Shown here: piece after piece, positions 15,949 to 24,357 of the stretch | Numbering within the stretch: position 1 is the first letter of the stretch | How the letters are laid out: each line of letters begins with the position of its first letter | DNA from: an uncultured Prevotellaceae bacterium | Lineage (GTDB): Bacteria; Bacteroidota; Bacteroidia; Bacteroidales; Muribaculaceae | Reading direction: 5' to 3' | DNA: 64,000 nucleotides | Assembly: GCA_900317325.1 (NCBI GenBank) | Contig: ONGE01000009.1 | Span: 61,130 to 125,129 of the forward strand | The notes under the pieces: generated by a model | The model's input: only the letters and a program-made list of their open reading frames with translations | Databases searched by the model: none | What the model was told of the DNA's origin: nothing | Made by a program: the position numbers and the translations under genes

Positions 15949-18783
15949 TCAATTGAGGATGTAGTCGAGCAGGGCATTGACGTCGGCTATATTGACCTCG
16001 CCATCGCCGTTGATATCACTGAGCGCATCATGGCTGCCATCCAGAATCTGGTCAATCAACATGTTGACGTCGGCGATGTTGATTTCGCCGTCGTTGTTCA
16101 GGTCACCCTTCATGAGGTCTTCGACAATCTGCCCGAAATAGGGAGACCAGTGCTCATCGGCCCGATAGGCATCGGCCGTTCCACAGGGCACATGAAGCGT
16201 GCGACCAGCATAGGGTGAATAACTGCCATAAGCAAATATAGAGAAGATATCGTTTCCACTTGCCACTCGTGAGAGGCCGGTGATGTAACTATACACATCA
16301 GTCAGGTCAAAACAGCTGTTAAAGGCTCTGTTACCAATGGCGACGACAGATTTGGGGATGGTCACGCTCGTCAGGCCGTCGCAGTTGTCGAAGGCCCGGT
16401 TGCCGATGGTAGTGACCGTTCCAGGGATGACTACATCCTTCAAGGCAGCGCAGCGCCAGAACGCATCATCGCCGATGGCGGTGACTGAACTCGGGATGAC
16501 CGTGCCCTTGCAACCCACAACCAGGGTATTGCTGGCTGTCTCGATGATGGCATTGCAATGGTCGCGGGAATCAAAGGTCGTGTTGTCGCTCGACACGACA
16601 ATGCTCGACAGGGCATCGCAGCTAGCGAACGGAACAGGGCCGAGGACGATGACCGAGCCGGGTATGGTCACGCTCGCCAGGCTACTGCAACTCGAGAATG
16701 CAAAAGTGCCGATGGCTTTGACGGTGTTGGGCATGGTCACGCTCGTCAGGGATTTGCAGCTTCGGAACGCGCCTCCGGCAATGCCCGTCGTGCCGTCCCT
16801 GAGCGTGATGGTGGTTAGATCGGGCTTCATCGGGTCTCTCTTGTATCGATAAGCGACCAATCCGGCATATACGAGGCCGTAAGGCTGGTTGTTGTACCAA
16901 GGGGTTTGCTCAAATGCATCGTAGCCTATTAAGATGAGCGAGCTGGGGATGTTCACGTTTTCCAGATCGATGCAACCCCAGTATGCCCGGTTGCCGATGG
17001 TGGTGACCGAACTGGGGAAGGTGACGCTCGTCAAGCCGCGGCAGCGAGCGAACGCTTCATCACCAATGGCGGTGACCGTGCCGGGGATGACCGTGCCTTT
17101 ACAACCGATCACCACGGTATTGCTGGCCGTCTCGATGATGGCATTGCAATTGTCGCGGGAATCAAAGGTCGTGTTGCCGCTGGACACGACGATGTTCGTC
17201 AGGTTCAAGCAGCCCTCGAAGGCGTCCACAGCAACCGATCTAGCCGAGTTGCCGATGGTTACCCTTGTCAAGCCTGTGCAGACACGGAACGCGTCCTCGC
17301 CGATGGTGACGACCTTGTCTGGAATGGTCACACCTGTCAAGCCTCGGCAGCCAGCGAACGCATCTTTGCCGATGGTGGTGACCGAGTTGCCGATGGACAG
17401 ACTCGTCAAACCTTCACAGCTCGAGAAAGCAGCCTCGCCGATAGTCGTAACGCTGTTAGGGATGGCCAAGCTCGTCAAGCTACGGCAATAAGTGAAGGCC
17501 TCCTGAGGGATGGTGGTAAGGGAGTTGCCGAGGGTGAGGCTCTTCATGTTAATGCACCCACCGAACGCTCGCACACCGAGGGATGTGACCGAATTGGGAA
17601 TTGTCAAGCTCGTCATGCCACAGCCCGCGAATGCCTCAATGCCGATGGTGGTGACCGAACTGGGGATGGTCATGCTCGTCATGCGGGCACCACAGCAATA
17701 GAATGCCCAGTCGCCAATGGCGGTGACCGAGCCCGGGATGACCGTGTTGGCGCAACCGGCAATCAAGGTATTGCTGGCCGTCTCAATAACGGCGTTGCAA
17801 TTGTCACGGGAATCGTAGGTCGTGTTGCCGCTGGCCACGACGAGTCTCGACAAGTTGCTAGAGCTGCCAAAAGCCATAAGGCCGATAGAGGAGACCGACT
17901 TGCCGATAGTCACGCTCGTCAGACTCTCACACCTATCGAAAGCCATATCGCCAATCGTCGTGACCGCGTTGCCGATGGTCACGCTCGCCAGGCCGTCGCA
18001 GTAGCGGAATGCCTGCGGGCCGATGGTCTTGACCGAGTTAGGGATGGTCACACCCGTCAGGCCGTCGCAATAAGCGAATGCTTCCCTGCCGATGGAGAGG
18101 ACCGAATTGGGGATGGTCACACTGGTCAGACCGTTGCAGCCCCCGAAAGCCCCATCGCCGATGGTGGTGACCGAGCTTGGGATAGTCACGCTCGACAAGC
18201 CTCGACAACACCAGAACGCATCGGTGCCGATGACCTTGACGGTGCCCGGGATAACAGTGTTCCGGCAACCGGCAATCAAGGTGTTGCTAGCCGTCTCGAT
18301 AATGGCGTTGCAATTGTTGCGGGAATCGTAATACGGGTTTTCGCTGGCCACCGTGAGGCTCGTCATGCCAGTGCAGGCCGAAAATGCCGATTCGCCGATT
18401 GAGGTGACGTAGCGGGAGATGGTCATGCTCGTCAAGCCATCGCAGCCGAAGAACGCACTCCTGCCGATTTTTGTGACCGAATTAGGGATAATCACGCTTG
18501 TCGTCTCATCGTCGTACATGAACGCACCGTTGCCGATGCCGGTGACAGGATAGGTCGTTCCCTGATGGGTAACAGCAGCCGGGATGGTGAACACCGCCCC
18601 CGAGTAGCCTGTAACGGGGGGCGCGGTGACTTCGACAGCGGTTCCATCATCAATAATGTTATAGTACAGACCGTCCTCCTCAAAGTCATAGATATTGACA
18701 CTGCCCCCTGCGCTGGTGGTGGCGGGCAGCAGCAGCGCCAACAACATGAGGGCAGATGTGAGCAGATGTTTCATAGCAGTCAT
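15949..18783 (-). CDS. BspA-like LRR_5 surface protein with dockerin-like C-terminus
   Basis: 944 residues from ATG 18783 (18774 is possible; 18819 is excluded because the -7 box at 18807-18814 lies before 18783). Signal peptide MKHLLTSALMLLALLLP. The body is LRR_5 (BspA) repeats of ~23 residues, pattern VTIP.SVTTIG..AF..C.GLTS. It is interrupted four times by a conserved insertion of form YDSR..CNAIIETASNTL..GC..TVIPG. The C-terminus holds two dockerin-like loops (GDLNNDGEINIAD, DINGDGEVNIAD). Likely a surface-exposed adhesin-like protein. The family differs from the DUF285 protein at 5099-9742, yet both share the dockerin-like tail and flank the DUF3667/PepSY cluster. Confidence 0.9.
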   Translation of the reverse strand: MTAMKHLLTSALMLLALLLPATTSAGGSVNIYDFEEDGLYYNIIDDGTAVEVTAPPVTGYSGAVFTIPAAVTHQGTTYPVTGIGNGAFMYDDETTSVIIPNSVTKIGRSAFFGCDGLTSMTISRYVTSIGESAFSACTGMTSLTVASENPYYDSRNNCNAIIETASNTLIAGCRNTVIPGTVKVIGTDAFWCCRGLSSVTIPSSVTTIGDGAFGGCNGLTSVTIPNSVLSIGREAFAYCDGLTGVTIPNSVKTIGPQAFRYCDGLASVTIGNAVTTIGDMAFDRCESLTSVTIGKSVSSIGLMAFGSSSNLSRLVVASGNTTYDSRDNCNAVIETASNTLIAGCANTVIPGSVTAIGDWAFYCCGARMTSMTIPSSVTTIGIEAFAGCGMTSLTIPNSVTSLGVRAFGGCINMKSLTLGNSLTTIPQEAFTYCRSLTSLAIPNSVTTIGEAAFSSCEGLTSLSIGNSVTTIGKDAFAGCRGLTGVTIPDKVVTIGEDAFRVCTGLTRVTIGNSARSVAVDAFEGCLNLTNIVVSSGNTTFDSRDNCNAIIETASNTVVIGCKGTVIPGTVTAIGDEAFARCRGLTSVTFPSSVTTIGNRAYWGCIDLENVNIPSSLILIGYDAFEQTPWYNNQPYGLVYAGLVAYRYKRDPMKPDLTTITLRDGTTGIAGGAFRSCKSLTSVTMPNTVKAIGTFAFSSCSSLASVTIPGSVIVLGPVPFASCDALSSIVVSSDNTTFDSRDHCNAIIETASNTLVVGCKGTVIPSSVTAIGDDAFWRCAALKDVVIPGTVTTIGNRAFDNCDGLTSVTIPKSVVAIGNRAFNSCFDLTDVYSYITGLSRVASGNDIFSIFAYGSYSPYAGRTLHVPCGTADAYRADEHWSPYFGQIVEDLMKGDLNNDGEINIADVNMLIDQILDGSHDALSDINGDGEVNIADVNALLDYILN

Positions 18784-18806
18784 TTTTTGGTGATTATGTT
18801 TAATCG

Positions 18807-18814
18807 CAAATTTA
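18807..18814 (-). promoter_or_regulatory. -7 box TAAATTTG for the LRR_5 protein
   Basis: Minus-strand TAAATTTG, 24 bp before ATG 18783. Confidence 0.55.
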
Positions 18815-18924
18815 AGCATTTGAGCCGAACCGTCAAGGCAACATTGAGGATTTTTCCATCATTCCTGATATTTTCTACAGAAAGTGTAAAAAAACTAGAC
18901 AGTTTTTGAACGGCTGAAGCCGTG

Positions 18925-18973
18925 GATAAAGGATAATGGATAAAGGATAAAGGATAATGGTTAGAGGTTAAAG
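18925..18973 (+). repeat. 7-bp array GGATAA[AT] / GGTTAAA
   Basis: Seven consecutive 7-mers (GGATAAA, GGATAAT, GGATAAA, GGATAAA, GGATAAT, GGTTAGA, GGTTAAA). The rest of 18815-19190 holds a small CGGCT/AGCCG hairpin and the inverted repeat listed next, but no gene. Confidence 0.85.
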
Positions 18974-19031
18974 AGACAGTCACATCACGTGCACACGCGG
19001 ACGAAACGGATGAAACAAACAACGACGAAAA

Positions 19032-19110
19032 GATAAAAGGAAAACAATAAGTACAATAAATACTATGCTCTGCCACTCAATGCCATAATTAAAAACAACT
19101 CAAACAACAA
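19032..19110 (-). repeat. Left imperfect inverted repeat flanking the DpnII locus
   Basis: Three blocks match, in inverted order, blocks at 24275-24357: a 32-bp block (19032-19063, 30/32 identical to 24326-24357), CAATGCCAT (19078-19086) and a perfect 20-bp block (19091-19110). Spacing between blocks differs by about 20 bp. Confidence 0.7.
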
Positions 19111-19192
19111 ACGCGCTGCAACCGATCACCCCCCAGTCGTTTACAGTGATTCCGACCTCATCCTCTCCACCACCTCATCCTCTCACCCCAGG

Positions 19193-19426
19193 TCAATGCT
19201 CCCGGCACCACCACCCGTGACCAAACAACGACAAGAACTCCCCCCTTGTGAACCAGTCAAAACTGATGTTCACCGAGTCCCCATACAAATCCCGCTCCCC
19301 ATCATACTTCAGCCAATGCGTCGACCGCAATATGCCCCCCAGATGACGGGCATACTGCTGCTCCACCCCCAGCTCCTTCCTCAAATTCTCCAACATCTCA
19401 TCCGTCTTAATCCATTTCATTTCCAT
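19193..19426 (-). CDS. Small hypothetical protein
   Basis: 77 residues starting MEMKWIKTDEMLENLRKELG and ending in a Trp/Phe-rich segment (SFDWFTRGEFLSLFGHGWW). Composition looks like protein rather than repeat and no gene lies on the other strand. No family is recognised and no promoter is seen. It sits between the left inverted repeat and the GATC cluster, and could be a remnant of a longer gene. Confidence 0.35.
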   Translation of the reverse strand: MEMKWIKTDEMLENLRKELGVEQQYARHLGGILRSTHWLKYDGERDLYGDSVNISFDWFTRGEFLSLFGHGWWCREH

Positions 19427-19504
19427 AACAAATCACATTTATCGGTTAAACAAAAAATCTCCCGACAAAGGACGTAATTATTTCATCCCCACCGAAATTA
19501 ATTA

Positions 19505-19610
19505 GATCTATTTAGATCAAATTAATCCCCGTTAGACCACTGGGATACATGTGAATATGCCACAAAATAAGTAATTGTTCATTTTTGATCAAATATGTTA
19601 AGAATTGATC
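19505..19610. promoter_or_regulatory. Cluster of four GATC sites upstream of dpnD
   Basis: GATC occurs at 19505, 19515, 19587 and 19607, four times in 106 bp, in the region just before the first gene of a GATC-specific restriction locus. The 19427-19654 stretch is otherwise AT-rich with no gene. Confidence 0.5.
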
Positions 19611-19654
19611 TATTCCTGTTTTTCTCACGTGTTTTCTGTTACTTTGCATATTAT

Positions 19655-19825
19655 ATGAAAAAGTACCGCATAGAGGTGACAGAAATCCTTAGCCGTATTG
19701 TTGAGATAGTGGCTGAAGATGAAGAGGAGGCCTTGCAGCACGTTAAGGCAATGTACCAAAATTGTGACCTTGTGCTAGATGCTTCGGATTATGTGAAAAC
19801 AGAATTTAGCGTTAAAGATGAATAA
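19655..19825 (+). CDS. dpnD: DpnD/PcfM family protein
   Basis: 56 residues from ATG 19655 (MKKYRIEVTEILSRIVEIVA), the usual start of the DpnD/PcfM family; a frame opening 60 bp earlier adds a Phe-rich, unconserved N-terminus and is not preferred. The family pattern I.VTE.LSR.VE...E...EA...V...Y.....VLD..D is clear. DpnD-like proteins accompany DpnI/DpnII loci and conjugative elements; their role is not settled. Here it opens the DpnII-type cluster, separated from dpnM by a structured RNA. Confidence 0.8.
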   Translation: MKKYRIEVTEILSRIVEIVAEDEEEALQHVKAMYQNCDLVLDASDYVKTEFSVKDE

Positions 19826-19861
19826 TCAATGACTTCTGCTAGATTTTTAAGAATTATTCGC

Positions 19862-19869
19862 TAACTTTG
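19862..19869 (+). promoter_or_regulatory. -7 box TAACTTTG of the structured RNA / dpnM transcript
   Basis: TAACTTTG matches TAnnTTTG; the expected transcript start (~19876) falls immediately before the first helix at 19878. Confidence 0.65.
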
Positions 19870-19877
19870 CACCAGTC

Positions 19878-20086
19878 TTAGATACTCATCAAGACGCAAT
19901 AGACATCGTGGGAAATTAGATAGCAGTATCTAAATTCGAAGAGACTTCTAACGAAAATAGTCCGCCAAAACTAATTTATTGTTACACAGAGTCTCGGGGA
20001 ATGCGGATACGCCTATCCTGTATAGGCGTACCCCTTCCTTTCATCTCTGTGTAAAGGCATCTGTGGCGGACAGCCTTCGTTAGGGG
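19878..20086 (+). ncRNA. Highly structured leader or small RNA upstream of dpnM
   Basis: Nested perfect helices are visible. P1 is 9 bp (19878-19886 with 19925-19933). P2 is 11 bp with two G-U pairs (19945-19955 with 20076-20086). P3 is 8 bp, GTCCGCCA with TGGCGGAC (19960-19967 / 20064-20071). P4 is 10 bp, TTACACAGAG with CTCTGTGTAA (19982-19991 / 20045-20054). P4b is GGGG/CCCC (19996-19999 / 20031-20034). P5 is 9 bp, TACGCCTAT with its complement and loop CCTGT (20008-20016 / 20022-20030). P2-P5 form one compound hairpin of ~140 nt. A -7 box precedes and a terminator-like stem follows. I do not recognise it as a known RNA family. It could be an independent sRNA, an attenuating leader, or a retron-like ncRNA without a nearby reverse transcriptase. 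Confidence 0.7.
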
Positions 20087-20088
20087 AT

Positions 20089-20117
20089 GAAATGCGAAGG
20101 CGGTACGCTTTCTTTTT
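20089..20117 (+). terminator. Terminator or attenuator between the structured RNA and dpnM
   Basis: GAAA(T)GCG (20089-20096) pairs with CGCTTTC (20106-20112) around a 9-nt loop and is followed by TTTTT. It ends 30 bp before the dpnM ATG, so it could end a small RNA or attenuate the operon. Confidence 0.55.
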
Positions 20118-20146
20118 GTCCACGGCAAAATGAGGACAAAACAACG

Positions 20147-21046
20147 ATGGGTACTGAGGCAAAGCCATTCTTAAAATGGGCAGGAGGTAAAGGACAACTC
20201 ATATCACAGTTGGAGCAGCATCTGCCTAATGACCTTAACGAGCAGGAATTTTCTTATATAGAGCCATTTGTGGGAGGAGGAGCGATGTTCTTCCACATGC
20301 TCCAACGTTTCCCTAATATCAAACGTGCTGTTATCAATGACATCAATCCCTACCTGGTAACCGCCTATCGTGTCATTAAAGATGCTTCCATCGAGTTGAT
20401 AGAACGGCTCACTGAACTTGAAAAACGATATAATGCGTTGCGTGATGATGAGGCAAAGAAAGAGTTTTATCTAGCAGCGAGAACTATTTTTAATGAGAAC
20501 AACTTAGACGATATAGACCGCACCAAATACTTGATATTTCTTAATCGCACGTGTTTTAATGGTCTTTACCGAGTGAATGCTAAAGGGAAATTTAATGTGC
20601 CCTTTGGTCGTTACTTGCATCCCAAGATTTGCAATGCTGATGTTCTCAAGGCTGATAGCCGACTGCTGAATCAAGTGGAAGTAGTGATACTAAATGAGGA
20701 CTATGAGCAGACGTTGGATTACATAGGGGATGGACTCAACTTCTTCTATTTTGACCCTCCCTATCGCCCGCTTGATGCCACATCTAGTTTCAATTCCTAT
20801 GCTAAAGAGGATTTTAACGATGACGAGCAAAAAAGGCTGCGTGATTTTTGTGCAATACTCAATCAACGGCCCAATATAAAATGGATGCTCAGCAATTCAG
20901 ACTGCTCGGCAAGAAACCCCGAGGATACTTTCTTTGAAAACCTCTATCGTGATTTCAACATCAATAGAGTGCAGGCCTCTCGTGCCATTAACGCTAATCC
21001 CAGCAAACGAGGAAAACTAACCGAATTACTTATCAAAAACTTTTAA
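20147..21046 (+). CDS. dpnM: DpnM-type adenine-N6 DNA methyltransferase (GATC)
   Basis: 299 residues from ATG 20147 (MGTEAKPFLKWAGGKGQL). A frame extending 60 bp upstream is rejected because it runs through the terminator-like stem and lacks family similarity. The S-adenosylmethionine motif WAGGKG (11-16) comes first and the catalytic DPPY (203-206) later, the order of alpha-class Dam/DpnM enzymes. It should methylate adenine in GATC on double-stranded DNA and protect the host from the nuclease encoded two genes downstream. AT-rich, tight operon with 21061, 22219 and 23043. Confidence 0.92.
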   Translation: MGTEAKPFLKWAGGKGQLISQLEQHLPNDLNEQEFSYIEPFVGGGAMFFHMLQRFPNIKRAVINDINPYLVTAYRVIKDASIELIERLTELEKRYNALRDDEAKKEFYLAARTIFNENNLDDIDRTKYLIFLNRTCFNGLYRVNAKGKFNVPFGRYLHPKICNADVLKADSRLLNQVEVVILNEDYEQTLDYIGDGLNFFYFDPPYRPLDATSSFNSYAKEDFNDDEQKRLRDFCAILNQRPNIKWMLSNSDCSARNPEDTFFENLYRDFNINRVQASRAINANPSKRGKLTELLIKNF

Positions 21047-21060
21047 TCCTGTTTTTCAAT

Positions 21061-22212
21061 ATGAGAACAATAGAATTTGATATTGAAAAGAGGACACAAA
21101 ATAGCACAGAAATGAAAGCTCATAATTCTAGTATAAGTGGTGGGCTATTCATAGCCTTATATGATGAGGACTCATTGAAGTTATATCTTGACAAAGGCCT
21201 TTATGGTTTTTTGATGAAACCAGTAATGACAATTAAACCCAGTTCGCACAGTCGTTATTATGCCATTCTTGCTGACTATGCATGTAGTCGCGAGGGATCT
21301 GATGTGTTCTTCTTTCTTAAACGAAAAATCGTATATGGTGGAAAAATCTATGGCAATAAAGATATTGGTTCCTTCTTTCTAAATGGCCATACAAGTCCAT
21401 TAGGGAGGAAAGCAGACGCGAACTTGTTTTGGGACGAGTCAATTAGAAAAAGATATTTTGCAACAAGTGAACCTGGAATTTTTAAAATAAAAAAAGATGG
21501 AGGAAATAAGGCTCAACCTTTTATGTTTCAATTCGTTCAGAATAAAAACACAGGGAAGTGCATCACTTCAGATGAACTGTACTTTGAATTAGGTCACTAT
21601 CCATATCCTCTGCCATCAAATAGTATGCAAGGAATGGGATTTTGCACATTGACACCAGGTGAAGTAAAAACTCTAAATGAGCTGATAGCTAACACTACTA
21701 GCAAAATCGATTTTGAAGGTTTTGGGGAAATAGACAAAACAGGAAATGAAACTGTATTTAATAGCGGTCTCGTTTCTTTGGATGAGGATTTGGTAAATGA
21801 AGCACAATTAGAGTTCACGATTCTCTCCTCTTTAGAACCTTTCTCAGCTTTTCTGAATGAAGATTATGTATTGTGTAGGCAAGTACCAATTTCACCATTT
21901 AAACCATCAGAAATGGACAGGGCTGATATTTGTCTTTACAGCATAAATAAGCCCATTAAAAATGGCACGATCCCAAATGTCTTAATTGAACTAAAAAAGG
22001 ATAAAGCAACAAAAGCGGCATACAATCAAGTATCTCGCTACTTAAGATGGCTTGAAGCCATTACTACGAAGGAAGAATTTGAGAATGTTTCTGTTTACAT
22101 AATTGCTCCCAAAATTGGAAGAATTCACAGAAAAAGTGTAGACCTGAAGTATGAACATAAAATAGAAATGTTCTCAATTGAGAGCAGAATGTTTACAAAG
22201 CTAATAGGATAA
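21061..22212 (+). CDS. PD-(D/E)XK nuclease-like protein inserted in the DpnII locus
   Basis: 383 residues, not part of a standard DpnII system. The C-terminal ~110 residues have a NucS-like nuclease core: D289 (MDRADI), E310-L-K312 (VLIELKK) and the downstream Q323xxxY327 motif (QVSRY). The N-terminal ~200 residues (SGGLFIALYDEDSL..., EGSDVFFFLKRKIVYGGKIYGN) are alpha/beta with patterns resembling modified-base readers of the EVE/ASCH type, but this is only a visual impression. It lies 14 bp after dpnM and 6 bp before the DpnII gene, so is surely co-expressed. It may be a second, possibly modification-dependent, nuclease or an accessory specificity protein. Confidence 0.65.
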   Translation: MRTIEFDIEKRTQNSTEMKAHNSSISGGLFIALYDEDSLKLYLDKGLYGFLMKPVMTIKPSSHSRYYAILADYACSREGSDVFFFLKRKIVYGGKIYGNKDIGSFFLNGHTSPLGRKADANLFWDESIRKRYFATSEPGIFKIKKDGGNKAQPFMFQFVQNKNTGKCITSDELYFELGHYPYPLPSNSMQGMGFCTLTPGEVKTLNELIANTTSKIDFEGFGEIDKTGNETVFNSGLVSLDEDLVNEAQLEFTILSSLEPFSAFLNEDYVLCRQVPISPFKPSEMDRADICLYSINKPIKNGTIPNVLIELKKDKATKAAYNQVSRYLRWLEAITTKEEFENVSVYIIAPKIGRIHRKSVDLKYEHKIEMFSIESRMFTKLIG

Positions 22213-22218
22213 TGTATT

Positions 22219-23046
22219 ATGAATAAGAACTTTAACCTGTTTATGTCTCAACTCCAAAAGACCAACCAAACGTTGGATTTCTTTTGTGATTTTGACAAGA
22301 TTTCAGCTAATGTATCTCAAGTTGAGATGAGTCTTAACACATTAAATTACCTCATTGGTAAAGAAGATTTGTCTAAGGCTGTCGCTGAAATATGGGAGCG
22401 AGACCCCAAATCGTTTGAAGTAATGGGTATCTTAATTGCCGTGAGAGAAGAAGGCAATAAACCAGTTGTCAATAGTCAAGGAAATGTGGTTATATTGAAA
22501 AGCTACTTCACATCACCTCAAAAAGTCATTGAGTTCCTTATACAAACGGGATTAGCTAACGTGTTTAATTCCCGTCGTATTAAGAATCTTGTAGATTACG
22601 TCTTTGGCATAGAAACCGGCTTAGACACCAATGCTCGGAAAAACCGTAGTGGCCATATTATGGAAAATACTGTTGCACGTTTTTTTAGAGATAATGATAT
22701 TCAATTCCGTCAAGAAGTGTATTCGTCTGAATTTTCTGAGCTATCAGTACTAGGAACAGACGAGAAACGATTTGACTTCTATATTAACACTGATAAAAAG
22801 AAATATCTTATTGAGGTGAATTTCTATAGTGGTGGAGGAAGTAAACTAAATGAAACTGCAAGATCATATACTGAACTCGCCCCAAGAATTAATTCTGTAG
22901 AGGGTTTTGAGTTTGTTTGGATAACTGATGGTATCGGTTGGCGGTCCGCCAGAAATAAGCTTGAGGAGGCCTATAATGAAATCCCAAATGTCTATAATCT
23001 TACTACAATTATGGATTTCATCAAAATGTTGAAAGAAAGTATATGA
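22219..23046 (+). CDS. dpnB: DpnII/MboI-type restriction endonuclease
   Basis: 275 residues, close to the usual ~288 of DpnII. Family blocks are present: DFFCDFDKISANVSQVE...LN.LNYLIG near the start, FNSRRIKNLVDYVFGIETGLDTNARKNRSG in the middle, and the core KRFDFYINTDKKKYLIEVNFYSGGGSKLNETARSY. It should cut unmethylated GATC. The stop overlaps the start of dpnA by ATGA, so the two are translationally coupled. Confidence 0.92.
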   Translation: MNKNFNLFMSQLQKTNQTLDFFCDFDKISANVSQVEMSLNTLNYLIGKEDLSKAVAEIWERDPKSFEVMGILIAVREEGNKPVVNSQGNVVILKSYFTSPQKVIEFLIQTGLANVFNSRRIKNLVDYVFGIETGLDTNARKNRSGHIMENTVARFFRDNDIQFRQEVYSSEFSELSVLGTDEKRFDFYINTDKKKYLIEVNFYSGGGSKLNETARSYTELAPRINSVEGFEFVWITDGIGWRSARNKLEEAYNEIPNVYNLTTIMDFIKMLKESI

Positions 23047-23918
23047 TAACGCCTTTCTACAAATCTCCCGATCGAGCTTTCACTCTGTTGCATGGTGATT
23101 GCTTCGAGTTGATGCCAAAATTCGACTTTAAATTTGACTTGATATTTGCCGACCCTCCTTACTTTCTTTCTAATGATGGTATCAGTTATCAAGCTGGTAA
23201 AATTGTGAGTGTAAATAAAGGCGATTGGGATAAAGGTGGCTCTCCTGAACTTATCCGAGAGTTTAATCATGACTGGATAGCCCTATGCCGCGAAAAGTTA
23301 AAAGACAATGGCACAATTTGGATAAGTGGAACATACCATAATATATTTGCTGTTGCCAATAGCTTGACGGACTTGGGCTTTAAGATTCTCAATGTCATCA
23401 CTTGGGCAAAGACAAATCCACCACCCAATATCTCTTGTCGATATTTCACATATAGTACAGAATTTATTATCTGGGCTCGTAAATGGCCAAAGATACCTCA
23501 TCAATATAATTATGAAATAATGAAGTTACTGAATGGAGGAAAGCAGATGACTGATGTTTGGCGCTTACCAGCAATAGCACCATGGGAAAAATCTTGTGGA
23601 AAACATCCAACTCAGAAACCTCTGTCAATTATGACTCGTATTATACTGGCATCTACCAATCCTACTGCATGGGTTTTCGACCCATTTGCAGGATCTTCTA
23701 CAACTGGCATTGCTGCCAATTTGGTGAATCGTCGTTTTTTAGGTATTGAACGAGAATTGGAATTTGTGGAAATGAGCAGAAATAGGAGGCTAGAACTTGA
23801 TGATTATCAAACACGCATCACTTATCGCCACAAAATTAAAGACATCAATTTGAGTGAGGCTTTAGAGCCCTTAGGCATTGTTTGCGAAGAAGACGAAGCC
23901 GCGGATTTACCTTTTTAA
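23043..23918 (+). CDS. dpnA: DpnA-type adenine-N6 DNA methyltransferase
   Basis: 291 residues. DPPY (37-40) precedes the SAM motif DPFAGSSTTG (near 213-222), the beta-class order seen in DpnA. KHPTQKP precedes the SAM motif as usual. DpnA methylates GATC and can act on single-stranded DNA in the pneumococcal system, protecting incoming transforming DNA; whether that applies here is not shown. Last gene of the DpnII operon; the following ~560 bp is intergenic repeat. Confidence 0.92.
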   Translation: MITPFYKSPDRAFTLLHGDCFELMPKFDFKFDLIFADPPYFLSNDGISYQAGKIVSVNKGDWDKGGSPELIREFNHDWIALCREKLKDNGTIWISGTYHNIFAVANSLTDLGFKILNVITWAKTNPPPNISCRYFTYSTEFIIWARKWPKIPHQYNYEIMKLLNGGKQMTDVWRLPAIAPWEKSCGKHPTQKPLSIMTRIILASTNPTAWVFDPFAGSSTTGIAANLVNRRFLGIERELEFVEMSRNRRLELDDYQTRITYRHKIKDINLSEALEPLGIVCEEDEAADLPF

Positions 23919-24120
23919 TTCAGCGTTTTCAGATGTCTTTTTTAATTATTTATTCCAGTTTTAATGGTGGGGGCGTAAGTGAGGAAAGGACGGAAGATGA
24001 TGCCCCAAACGAAAAGTGGTTGAACGTTTTCAAGTAGTTTCACTACTTTTTCCATCTCGTTCACAAGCACGCGGGTTTTCCTCAACGGCAGTGAAAGGGT
24101 GTGGGGCGGCGGTTGCCTTT

Positions 24121-24357
24121 GTATTTATTGTTTTCCTTTTATCAAGGGGGACGGCCACGCCAAGGCGAGGCCCTACAAAACCTTGGCGGCCTGGCGTGGG
24201 GGCGACATGTCGGCCGTAGCGAGACGCAAGATTTTGCGTCTCTACATGTCGTGGGGCCTGCCCGCGAGGGCGGATTGTTGTTTGAGTTGTTTTTTTTTGA
24301 TTATTGCTACACACCGCATGGCATTGTATTGATTGTACTTATTGTTTTCCTTTTATA
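24121..24357 (+). repeat. Repeat-filled intergenic region with right inverted repeat
   Basis: The gap 23919-24480 holds no gene. It contains a short copy of the flanking repeat (24121-24143), the GGCCACGCCAAGGCGAGGCC dyad (24153-24172, also at 15862-15881 and inverted at 49070-49090), a compound palindrome CGACATGT / GAGACGCAA-GATT-TTGCGTCTC / ACATGTCG (24203-24251) resembling REP-type elements, and the right copy of the inverted repeat (24275-24294, 24318-24326, 24326-24357). Confidence 0.7.

Noticed and set aside
20008-20030. A tRNA or tmRNA in the structured region before dpnM
   Set aside because: No CCA-end acceptor, T-loop or anticodon arm pattern; the helices form one long compound hairpin.
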